NCBI GenBank assembly: GCA_046299415.1
Contig: JBKBII010000006.1
Coordinates: 114,489 to 178,488 of the forward strand
Direction: 5' to 3'
DNA: 64,000 nt
Source of the DNA: JBKBII01 sp046299415
GTDB lineage: Bacteria; Pseudomonadota; Gammaproteobacteria; Ectothiorhodospirales; Ectothiorhodospiraceae
This document shows positions 53,596 to 61,967 of the stretch, piece after piece; position 1 is the stretch's first letter, and every line of letters begins with the position of its first letter. The position numbers and the translations under genes were made by a program. The notes under the pieces were generated by a model that had not been told where the DNA came from, searched no databases, and saw only the letters and a program-made list of their open reading frames with translations.

Positions 53596-55668
53596 ATGAC
53601 TAGTGATCGGATAAAAAAGAATCTGTCCTGGCCGGTGCCCCGGCGCCGCGCTGCGCTGGCCTTAGCATTGGTGCTTAGTGGCGCGCTGTCACTGGGCGGT
53701 TGTTCGAGCAGCGATGACGACTCGGCGTTCCAGTTGCAACTGCTGCACTTTGCAGATGTGGATGGCGGCGGTACGGCTGCGATGTTCAACGTCGATGAAT
53801 TCTCGGCACTGCTCTCGCATTTTCGCGGCAAGATGCCGGAACGCACACTGTTCTTGAGCACTGGGGATAACTACATTCCTGGCCCGATCTTCGAGGCCAG
53901 CGCCGATCCGCGCATGGCGGCAATCGTGGGTACGCCTGGACAAGGGCGCGGCGAAATCGAAATCATGAACCGCATGGGACTGCAGGCCTCGACCGTCGGC
54001 AACCACGATCTGGACACCGGTCCTTCGGGTTTTGCCGGCATCATCGCGCCGTCGGGCGAGTGGCGCGGGGCGCAGTTCCCGTATCTTGCGGTCAACATCG
54101 ATTTCACTACGGAAACGACGACGAATGTCCTGTTGCAACCGTCACAGCAAGAGGCGTCGAGTTTGCCGCCCGGCGCTTTGACGAGCAGCGTGGTTCTGAC
54201 CGTTGACGGGGAACGTATCGGTTTCGTCGGGGCGGTGACGCCGACACTGCCGTCGATCACGTCGGTGGGGCGTTTGTTGTTATCGCCAGCCCCGTTTGTC
54301 GAGGACGCGGCCGGCTTCGATGCGCTCGCCAAGATCATCCAGGATGAAGTTGACAAGCTCACCGCAGCGGGCATCAACAAGATCATCCTCGGGACTCACA
54401 TGCAGCGCATCAACGTCGAGCGTAATCTCGCGCCGCGCCTGCGCGATGTCGACATCATCATTGGCGGTGGATCGAACACGATTTTCGCAGATTCGAACGA
54501 TCTGCTGCGCGAGGGTGACACGGCCGGCGCGAATTATCCCGAGTTTTATACGTCCGCCTCGGGCGAGCCGGTTTTGTTGGTCAACACCGACGCCGACTAC
54601 AAATACCTCGGTCGTTTGATCGTCGACTTCGACGAAGATGGCGTAATCCTGATCGATAAGCTCGATTCCGGAAAGAACGGCGCCTGGGCCGCGATCCCGG
54701 CTGTGGTCGAGCAACTCAAGGCGGAACCGATTCCCGAGGTGGTGGCAGCCGCCAGCGTGATTCGTGAGATTTTGGCTGAACAGGACGGATCGGCCTTTGG
54801 TTTCACCAAGGTCTTTCTTGATGGTCGCCGGGGCTCGGTGCGTTCGCGCGAGACCAACCTCGGCAACATCTCTGCCGATGCCAACCTGTGGTACGGGGCC
54901 CAACTGGATCCTGAGAACCCACCAGTGATTTCGATCAAGAATGGCGGCGGGATTCGGGCACCGATCGGCACGCTGTTCGTACCCCCGGGTGCGGCCGATG
55001 AGGTCGTTCTGCTGCCGCCCGCAGCGAACGATTTCGGTAAGCCCGAAGGCGGCGTTTCACAGCTGGATATCCAGACGTCGCTGGCCTTCAACAACGGTCT
55101 GGCGGTCGTCGACATGACCGCCTGTGAAGTCTACGACCTCATCGAGTTCTCGATTCTTGGGAACTTCTCGCATACCGCCGGCCTTGTCGCTGAGTTTGAT
55201 CCCACCCGTCAGGCGCGCACGGGCGGAGACACCAACAAGGGATGTGGAACCGACGGCAGAAGGATCCAGAGCCTCGCTGTGAACACCGCCGACGGCGTGG
55301 ATATCCTCGTTCGCGACGGAGTATTCGTCGGCAATCAGGCGGCGACTTATCGCGTGATTGCGCTCGACTTCATGAACAACTGCGCGGCTCCGGCCAACGA
55401 CCCGCGTAACGTTCCAAACTGCGGCAGCTCTTATCCGTTCAAGGGGCTGGCCAGTGCCAATTACGTCAACCTGGTGGTCGATGACCGGACGCCAGCCGAT
55501 CGGGCGACCACGCTCGAGGCGCGCGACCCGGGCGAGGCAAACTTCTCGAATACCGGCGGCGAGCAAGACGCGATGGCTGAGTACATGCGGGCGTTCCACG
55601 GTACGGTAGAAACGGCGTTCGACAAGCCGATCGACGTCAACGAGCGCTTGATTCCCATCGGCCGTTAA
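53596..55668 (+). CDS. 5'-nucleotidase/metallophosphatase-like lipoprotein with altered metal site
   Basis: This 690-residue secreted protein has a lipoprotein signal (LVLSGALSLGGCSSS), a calcineurin-type N-terminal domain and a 5'-nucleotidase C-terminal domain (ISIKNGGGIRAPIG, DIQTSLAFNNGLAVVDMT). STGDNY and STVGNHDLD are normal metallophosphatase motifs. Other ligands differ: the usual DxHG is ADVDGG, the usual GGHSH is GGGSN, and SHxG is replaced by GTHMQ. So two or three of the histidines of the two-metal centre are missing. It probably belongs to a divergent secreted phosphoesterase subfamily, with uncertain substrate. The ATG at 53596 was chosen; a GTG nine bases left is possible. A strong terminator follows. 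Confidence 0.85.
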   Translation: MTSDRIKKNLSWPVPRRRAALALALVLSGALSLGGCSSSDDDSAFQLQLLHFADVDGGGTAAMFNVDEFSALLSHFRGKMPERTLFLSTGDNYIPGPIFEASADPRMAAIVGTPGQGRGEIEIMNRMGLQASTVGNHDLDTGPSGFAGIIAPSGEWRGAQFPYLAVNIDFTTETTTNVLLQPSQQEASSLPPGALTSSVVLTVDGERIGFVGAVTPTLPSITSVGRLLLSPAPFVEDAAGFDALAKIIQDEVDKLTAAGINKIILGTHMQRINVERNLAPRLRDVDIIIGGGSNTIFADSNDLLREGDTAGANYPEFYTSASGEPVLLVNTDADYKYLGRLIVDFDEDGVILIDKLDSGKNGAWAAIPAVVEQLKAEPIPEVVAAASVIREILAEQDGSAFGFTKVFLDGRRGSVRSRETNLGNISADANLWYGAQLDPENPPVISIKNGGGIRAPIGTLFVPPGAADEVVLLPPAANDFGKPEGGVSQLDIQTSLAFNNGLAVVDMTACEVYDLIEFSILGNFSHTAGLVAEFDPTRQARTGGDTNKGCGTDGRRIQSLAVNTADGVDILVRDGVFVGNQAATYRVIALDFMNNCAAPANDPRNVPNCGSSYPFKGLASANYVNLVVDDRTPADRATTLEARDPGEANFSNTGGEQDAMAEYMRAFHGTVETAFDKPIDVNERLIPIGR

Positions 55669-55828
55669 TCAGAACCGGTGATTGTGGTTTCGCTGAGCTG
55701 TGACAGGCAATCGATCAATCGCATGTCGTTGCCGAGAGGCTTGGTCGGGTCGATGATGCTAACGCGACTGATTGCAGGTCGGTCGCGTTGAGTTCTGAGA
55801 CCCTTTGAATTTTGCAGTTAATGATTGG

Positions 55829-55860
55829 ACGGCGCCTCACAATCGGGGCGCCGTTTTTTT
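55829..55860 (+). terminator. Rho-independent terminator after the nucleotidase gene
   Basis: ACGGCGCC (55829-55836) and GGCGCCGT (55847-55854) form a perfect 8-base-pair GC-rich stem with a 10-base loop, followed by seven T residues (55854-55860). It lies 160 bases after the plus-strand gene and is the clearest terminator in the window. Confidence 0.93.
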
Positions 55861-56157
55861 AGTAATCCGCACCGTGTTGGGCGTTTTTAATGTGCGCGGC
55901 GAGCGCTCCATCGAATAAACCATTCAGGACGGATGATCAGGGATCAGCCGTGTCGGGAGCAGGGCTCGATATCTCGATATTTAGAGATTCCGGAGGAAAA
56001 CGCCATGGGCGGTTAAGTTGATATGGCTGAACCATCAGTCGGCTCAGAGACGAGCGCGGTTCGAGCCTGAAACTGACGCCTTTTAATCAATGACGCAGAG
56101 GCTGCGGCACCATGCATTCGACATCTGCGAAGACGGCTTGCCCAGCCTGTCTGCCGC
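55861..56157. other. Intergenic stretch between terminator and response regulator gene
   Basis: About 300 bases between convergent genes. No gene recognised and no second hairpin with A-run serving the minus-strand regulator gene. Confidence 0.35.
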
Positions 56158-57045
56158 TCAGACGCCGGAAAGCGTGCGGACTCGCAGCGCAATGCGTGTG
56201 GCCTCAGTCCGGTTTCGTGCTCCGAGTCGCCGGCAGATCTCCTGAACATGGGTCTTCACCGTTCCGGGTGAAATCTCGAGGTGGCGTGCGATCTCTTTGT
56301 TGCTCCACCCCAAAGCCATCAGGGCTAATGTTTCCTTCTGCCGAATCGACAGTACCTTGATAACCTGTGGGTTAGTCAAGGGCGCCACAAATTCTCGCAG
56401 CTCCGCAGAATCGTCGACACCCGCTGTTACCATGTCCAGCGTCGTTCCGCCCGGCCCCGCAGCCTTCGGAATCGATGGACCTGTGCTTGAACAGTTTGAA
56501 TCCGGTCTGTCCGAGGTCTCCGCCGGTGCAGTCCCGTCTGAGACCGACCCTTCGCTCCCCGCAGATCCCAAGCCGGCGTCCGACCCGGTCAAAAGGGCGC
56601 GAAACACGCTCAGCAACTGTCCCGAATCCAGACGTTTCGACAGAAAGGCACAGGCGCCATTCTTTGCCGCACTGCGCCGCGTCGCTGGATCGTCATGACC
56701 GCTGAGAATCACGACCCGAGACCCGGAAAAGTACACGTCCAGAACGCCGAGGACACCCGCCGGCGTTGAATCCGGTAGCGAGAGATCCAGAAATACCCAG
56801 GTCGGTGGCCCGCTTGACTCGATCGCCCGGCGCGCCATTTCGAGGCGATCGCAGGTCTTCACACGATGGCCTGGCGCGACGATGGCCAGAACCGACGCGA
56901 TGGCCTCTACAAACATCGGATGGTCATCAACGATCAGGATATCGCAGCCCGCCGCAGCCCCGCTTCCGGCAAGACTCGCGCCAATCGTTGCACTGTCGGT
57001 GGCCCCATCACGCACGAGCGCACCTCGAGTCTCGGTGTCCTTCAT
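56158..57045 (-). CDS. NarL/FixJ-type response regulator
   Basis: This 295-residue two-component regulator has a receiver domain at about 35-155 with VDDHPMF (acidic pocket), phospho-acceptor aspartate in VFLDLSLPDS and lysine in FLSKRL, and a LuxR-type DNA-binding domain at about 225-290 (LSIRQKETLALMALGWSNKEI then ISPGTVKTHVQEICRRL). The linker between them is about 65 residues rich in Ser, Gly, Ala, Pro and Asp, longer than the usual 15-25. The ATG at 57045 has GAGGGGCCC upstream. It follows the hybrid histidine kinase gene in the same direction after 274 bases and is its likely partner. Confidence 0.95.
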   Translation of the reverse strand: MKDTETRGALVRDGATDSATIGASLAGSGAAAGCDILIVDDHPMFVEAIASVLAIVAPGHRVKTCDRLEMARRAIESSGPPTWVFLDLSLPDSTPAGVLGVLDVYFSGSRVVILSGHDDPATRRSAAKNGACAFLSKRLDSGQLLSVFRALLTGSDAGLGSAGSEGSVSDGTAPAETSDRPDSNCSSTGPSIPKAAGPGGTTLDMVTAGVDDSAELREFVAPLTNPQVIKVLSIRQKETLALMALGWSNKEIARHLEISPGTVKTHVQEICRRLGARNRTEATRIALRVRTLSGV

Positions 57046-57319
57046 GCGGGCCCCTCACTTTGGATTTGGCACCGAGTCGGCGGACCCGAGCCGTCACGAA
57101 CGGACCCGGAACGCCCGAGGCCACCGAACGATCGGACCTTTCGAGAGCCGATTTCCGAGGTCGCTGTCCCGCCCATAGTGATGACTCGAGTCTGGAATGT
57201 TGGGAGAACCGTGGCGCTCATCGATGACAGTCTCACGCGTGATCAGGATCGTCCCCAATCCGGACGACGCATACACCAAGTGTGGTTATTCCGCAACCAC
57301 GAAACCGAGAGAATCCCGG

Positions 57320-60300
57320 TTACGAAGTGCTCGTCTGCACGTTGAGCAATGCCTTGAGGTGTCGTTCGATGACGTCGATCGAGACGGGCTTTCGTAGTAC
57401 TTCAGCCGGCGCCGGCGGCGCCTGCAAACCATGCTGAGCGCTCAGTATCACGACCGGAACCCAGTTCGATGCCACCGTGAACCGCGGCTCTGTTGCCAGC
57501 GCACGGTCGCCTGCGAGACGCTCACGTAGAGCCTGGGCGAGATCACATCCATTGCCATCAGGCAACTGGTGATCGAGCAGCAAGGCAACAGGCAGCTCCT
57601 GCGAGAGTACGCGCGAATCCCGATACTCAGTCTCTGCGGCCTTTGGTGCCGGCTCGTAATCGCCTTTTCCGAGGCCACCCTCCGCACTTGCCGGGCATGC
57701 ATCAGCCGCAGCCAGCACTGCGCGTGCAGACCCAAACGCACGAACCCGCCAGCCACGATGCCGCAAGCCATGAGCCAAAGCGTCACGAAGTGGCGCGTCG
57801 TCCTCCACCAGCCAAAGGAGCCGGCTTTCGGCTTCGGGTGACGCTTCGTTCCTGACCGCCCCGTCAGCGGGTCGCTCTGCGCGAAGGTCATGGCAAAGTT
57901 CGCAATTCAACCAGAACGTCGAGCCACGATGACGCTGCGACCGTACCCCCGAAGCGATGCCGTGGCGTTCACCCAGTTCCCGGACGATCGCAAGACCCAA
58001 ACCCAGCCCCTGGTTACCCCCGGATTGATGGCCAAACCTCGAATCGTTCGGGACGTGCTGGACAACCTCCATGGCACGGTGCATTGATGAGTCCACAAGA
58101 TCTGCGTCCCCGCTTGCGGTTGTTCCGATAGCCGTTGCGGAGGCGTCATCCGGCGCTCTCGTCCCTTGTCGCCTGACTTCGGATCGACCTGCGGAATCGT
58201 GATGGGCACCCGGGATTGAATTCATCTCGAGAGATCCAGCCGACGCCAAACCATTGGCCTGCACAAACGGCGAGAAAATCAGATCAAGAAGATCTGGCGC
58301 GATTCCCGGGCCGTCATCACACACCCAGATGGCCACCCGATCCCCACGTCGGCGCGCGCCCAGCAAGATTCGGCAGGGCGCCGCATGGCGCAAGGCGTTG
58401 CCGATCAGATTCCGCAGCATCCGGGACAGCACGGCCCGGGGCGCGATGATCACGACTGCGCTTCGTGCGACGCGGATGCGCACTCCGCAGCGCTCGGCCA
58501 AAACCTGAAACTCATCGGCAATCTCGACCAGGAGCGCCGCAACAGGAATCTGGACGGACAGCTCCAATGCGGGTGGCTCTGAAGGCGTCATCGAATCCGT
58601 CGCGGCTCGCGAGACCGCGGGCGCGTTGCGAGCATCCGAACACAAAGCGTTGGCAGGCGGTCGACGATCGGCTTCTGCGCGGTCGATGAGCGTCAGCTTC
58701 GGTGTCACCGATGGCGGGGGGGGCGACGTGTTTCGCCCCGCGGCATGATCAACCGCGTGAAACTTCGCGCGAAAGCCATTCGTACGGACCTCTTCGAGGT
58801 TATGACCCGACCGATTTGCCGCGTCGACCTGTTTCGATGGAGGTGTCGTCGACACTGCGATCGAGACCGGTTGCAACAAATCATCGATCGTTGTCGTGAG
58901 ACTCGACTGCGCTCTGGACAACCGCTCGATCCAATCGCTGATCGGGGTCGGCAAACCGGGGGTCTCACGCAACAGCTCGATATACAAACCCATCGACTGC
59001 AAAGGTTGACGCAGGTCGTGGTTGGTTGCAGCAAACAAACGCTCGCGGCTCTGCCAGACTGCTTGCAATTCCTGATTGGCGATTGTCAAGGCTTGTGCGA
59101 GTCGTTCGCGTTCACTGACATCAATCACGGCGCCCTCATAAATCAAGCGATCGCCGTTCCGTTCGGCGACACGCGCCGTTTCGTGCAGCACCACCACCTC
59201 GCGACCTCCGGTCGCACCGTGCAAGCCATCAGCGTCGTTCCCATGTTTCCCTTTGATGCCATATGCGGGTCCCGATGGATCGCGGTGGGTCGGATCTCCG
59301 CAAGCCGAATCGCCTCGGGATGAAGAATCCGATGAAGCATCCGAGGAGGCGCCATGGGTCAAGTCGCCGACGGCCACGATTAACTCGTACTGAAAAGGAT
59401 CAACGCTACCGCGACGACTCAAGAGCTCATAGAACGCGTCGCACTCGGAACTTCGCGCCACCAGCGCGAGCCCTTCGCCGGAAGTCGGTTTCGGCGGCGT
59501 GTCTGCTGATCGGGGAGCGATGGATCCGTGCGAGCAACGTTCCTGTAATGCGCGATAGGCGCGGTTGGCGCGCAAGACACGCCCCTGCGAATCCGCGCGA
59601 TAGAGCCCTACCGGCGTATTGTCGAACAGCAGTGCAAACTCGGCGAGGACCTTCGCGCGTTCGCGCGACGCCAGCAGCTCACGCTGTACGCTGGCATCCG
59701 CAATCGACCCGGAGACCCGCAATGGTCCCGAAACCGTCAGCGCAACGGCCGCCGAAACAAATACTGGACGCTGACCAACGACGGACTCGAACCCCGCCCA
59801 GCTGCACTGCGCGGTCAACAATCCAGACCACTCGCGGCGCAACGTCTTGCGCATCGACAAGGGCAAGTGACGCCACACGAAGCGGACTGGGTAAGTTCTG
59901 GGCTGGTCATTGCCGGCAGGCTGAGAAACATGCGCTCCGGGCAGTTGCATCAAACGACAAGCCGTGCCCGAGAGCAGGACATCATCAGCGGCCACGCGCC
60001 AGTCGAACAGTCCAACCGAAGCGCCTTGTGCCGCCAGTACGAAGCGTTCACGACTTTCCTCCAGCTCATCGCGAGTCCTGCGCTCACGTTCGCGTAGATG
60101 TCCCACCGCGGCGAGGCCGAAGATCAGCGACACCATCGAACCTTGCGCGAACAGACCCAGATTGCCCACATTGGGCTCGACCCAGCCCAGAGTATTGGCA
60201 ATGCTCAAGCTGACGGATGCCAGATAGGTGGACCAGGCAAATGCATATACACCGGCATAGGGCAGCCGCTGGCGCATCCGTAACAAAGCCAACCCGACGA

Positions 60301-61600
60301 AAATCAGGAGAGACACGCCAGCGAGATAGATCAATCCGGTTCGATTCCAGCCCAGACCCAGAGGCTCCAGAACCAGAAAAAGAAAAGCCAGCCAGGGCAA
60401 CGCCCGCAGCAGTCGATCCATCCGTTTCTGATCACGTTTAAGATCAAGAAACAAGCGCACGTGCGCGTAGCTCAAAATCAGGGTCAACCACCACGCAGTG
60501 ACGCCCACCAGGCCCATCGCGGCGGCGTTCATATGCGGCATCACCACATGAAAGACACCGCCACCCCACGACGCGCCGACCAGTTCAGTCAGCAGCATCG
60601 TCGCCAGAATCCACATTTCGGGACGGCCGGTCGCGGACCAAAGCAACCACAGAAACGCCGACGTCAAAACCGGGATGACCAGCAACACGCCCATCGCGAT
60701 ATACGCGCGCTGTTCGCGTCGCTGGAAAGACTCTGCATCCAGGACGCGCAAAGGAAATCGCGTCAACGACCGGGTTTGAATACTCGAAAGAAACGCGGTC
60801 CGCGCTCCGGGAGGTAGATCGATCTCGAATACCGGATTGCGCGCGCCGCCGAACCATCCACCGTCGATATCTCGAAGGCTACGGATTGCGCGCCACTGCA
60901 CGGCGCCATCGGCACTCGAAAACGCGTGATACAGCCTGACATCGTCGACGAATGTCTGCTCGTGAACAACGACGACCCGCAGCCACTCGTCTGTGGTGTT
61001 CACCAACGCAAAGCGGGAAAAGCTACGATCCGGACGATTACCGAAAACCGAGGCCGAACGAGGGAGCGTCTGCCATCCCGTTTCCTGTCTCGCGATCACC
61101 TCAGGGCTGGTATTCGGCGGCCATCCAATGTGTGCCTCGAGATTGGGCCATAACCGCTCATCAAAAGTGCTGGTGCTCAAGACGGTGACTGGAAACCGCT
61201 CAAGCAGCTCGAAATCGGTCGCGAAATCGCATCCCTCCGGCGACTGAAATCGATGACAATCGTCCTCGTGGGTTGGAGTTGAGTATCCGGAGGTCTGCAG
61301 TTCCGGGTCCGAGACCGCATGAGATCGACTATCGTCCCCGGCTTCGACATCGAAAGCATTGGGCATATGCTGTAGCGGGCCAGCCGAAGGCTCGTCGCCG
61401 TTCGCAGAAGTCATCGCTATCGCCGAGACGACACCACTCAAGAACACCACGATGGCGATGCCAAACAGCAGGATCAAGGACTCGCGGTCTCCTGATCCGT
61501 TTGTGTCCCATCTCTCTTTCTTGATCGCGAGACTGCGCCCGAACCACCACGCGTCGCGCCGGCGCTCGGCGACCGATCTGGAATCCACTTGATGCTGCAT
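57320..61600 (-). CDS. 7TMR-DISM hybrid histidine kinase with receiver
   Basis: This 1426-residue sensor has a first helix at about 40-63, an extracellular 7TMR-DISMED2-like domain (about 120-290, a fold thought to bind carbohydrates or other small ligands), seven membrane helices to about 500, a PAS-type region (505-830), a HisKA domain with His861 in NHDLRQPLQ, an ATPase domain (NALRHA, CDDGPGIAPDLLD, GLGLGLAIV) and a C-terminal receiver with VEDDAPLRD, Asp1343 in LLLDHQLPDGNG and KP. Low-complexity inserts interrupt the PAS part (about 745-795), the HisKA-ATPase junction and the ATP lid (between SPFVQ and GLGLG). The ATG at 61600 has AGGGA upstream. The following NarL-type gene is its probable output. 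Confidence 0.93.
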   Translation of the reverse strand: MQHQVDSRSVAERRRDAWWFGRSLAIKKERWDTNGSGDRESLILLFGIAIVVFLSGVVSAIAMTSANGDEPSAGPLQHMPNAFDVEAGDDSRSHAVSDPELQTSGYSTPTHEDDCHRFQSPEGCDFATDFELLERFPVTVLSTSTFDERLWPNLEAHIGWPPNTSPEVIARQETGWQTLPRSASVFGNRPDRSFSRFALVNTTDEWLRVVVVHEQTFVDDVRLYHAFSSADGAVQWRAIRSLRDIDGGWFGGARNPVFEIDLPPGARTAFLSSIQTRSLTRFPLRVLDAESFQRREQRAYIAMGVLLVIPVLTSAFLWLLWSATGRPEMWILATMLLTELVGASWGGGVFHVVMPHMNAAAMGLVGVTAWWLTLILSYAHVRLFLDLKRDQKRMDRLLRALPWLAFLFLVLEPLGLGWNRTGLIYLAGVSLLIFVGLALLRMRQRLPYAGVYAFAWSTYLASVSLSIANTLGWVEPNVGNLGLFAQGSMVSLIFGLAAVGHLRERERRTRDELEESRERFVLAAQGASVGLFDWRVAADDVLLSGTACRLMQLPGAHVSQPAGNDQPRTYPVRFVWRHLPLSMRKTLRREWSGLLTAQCSWAGFESVVGQRPVFVSAAVALTVSGPLRVSGSIADASVQRELLASRERAKVLAEFALLFDNTPVGLYRADSQGRVLRANRAYRALQERCSHGSIAPRSADTPPKPTSGEGLALVARSSECDAFYELLSRRGSVDPFQYELIVAVGDLTHGASSDASSDSSSRGDSACGDPTHRDPSGPAYGIKGKHGNDADGLHGATGGREVVVLHETARVAERNGDRLIYEGAVIDVSERERLAQALTIANQELQAVWQSRERLFAATNHDLRQPLQSMGLYIELLRETPGLPTPISDWIERLSRAQSSLTTTIDDLLQPVSIAVSTTPPSKQVDAANRSGHNLEEVRTNGFRAKFHAVDHAAGRNTSPPPPSVTPKLTLIDRAEADRRPPANALCSDARNAPAVSRAATDSMTPSEPPALELSVQIPVAALLVEIADEFQVLAERCGVRIRVARSAVVIIAPRAVLSRMLRNLIGNALRHAAPCRILLGARRRGDRVAIWVCDDGPGIAPDLLDLIFSPFVQANGLASAGSLEMNSIPGAHHDSAGRSEVRRQGTRAPDDASATAIGTTASGDADLVDSSMHRAMEVVQHVPNDSRFGHQSGGNQGLGLGLAIVRELGERHGIASGVRSQRHRGSTFWLNCELCHDLRAERPADGAVRNEASPEAESRLLWLVEDDAPLRDALAHGLRHRGWRVRAFGSARAVLAAADACPASAEGGLGKGDYEPAPKAAETEYRDSRVLSQELPVALLLDHQLPDGNGCDLAQALRERLAGDRALATEPRFTVASNWVPVVILSAQHGLQAPPAPAEVLRKPVSIDVIERHLKALLNVQTSTS

Positions 61601-61967
61601 GTCGGTCCCTGCGCCCGGAATTCGGTCGCGTCACCTCGAATGTCGCGAAACGGCCGCCAATCCCGTTGGCAGGCGCGGCGGCGCTGGCTATGGCGACACG
61701 CCGAATCGATCCAAGGGGCATGCCAAGCGGGCATGATCGGGTTCGACAGCGCCCGCCGTGGAGCGAGAGATTAGCCACTCGCACAGTATTACCGCAGGGC
61801 CATCAATCTGTCGCGGCCTGCAAGGGTTGCGATCAGCAACGCCCGCACGGGCCCTTGTCGATAACAGCTTGCGCATCCCTGCGATCGCCGGAGTCGAGAC
61901 GGCAGCCCGATCGGATTCGGTCCTTTCGAAAGCGACCCGGCGGGACACGACGGGTCAATCAATGGAT
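61601..61967 (-). other. Intergenic stretch upstream of the hybrid kinase
   Basis: These 367 bases separate two minus-strand genes. The kinase promoter should be here; no boxes or hairpins can be assigned with confidence. Confidence 0.35.
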
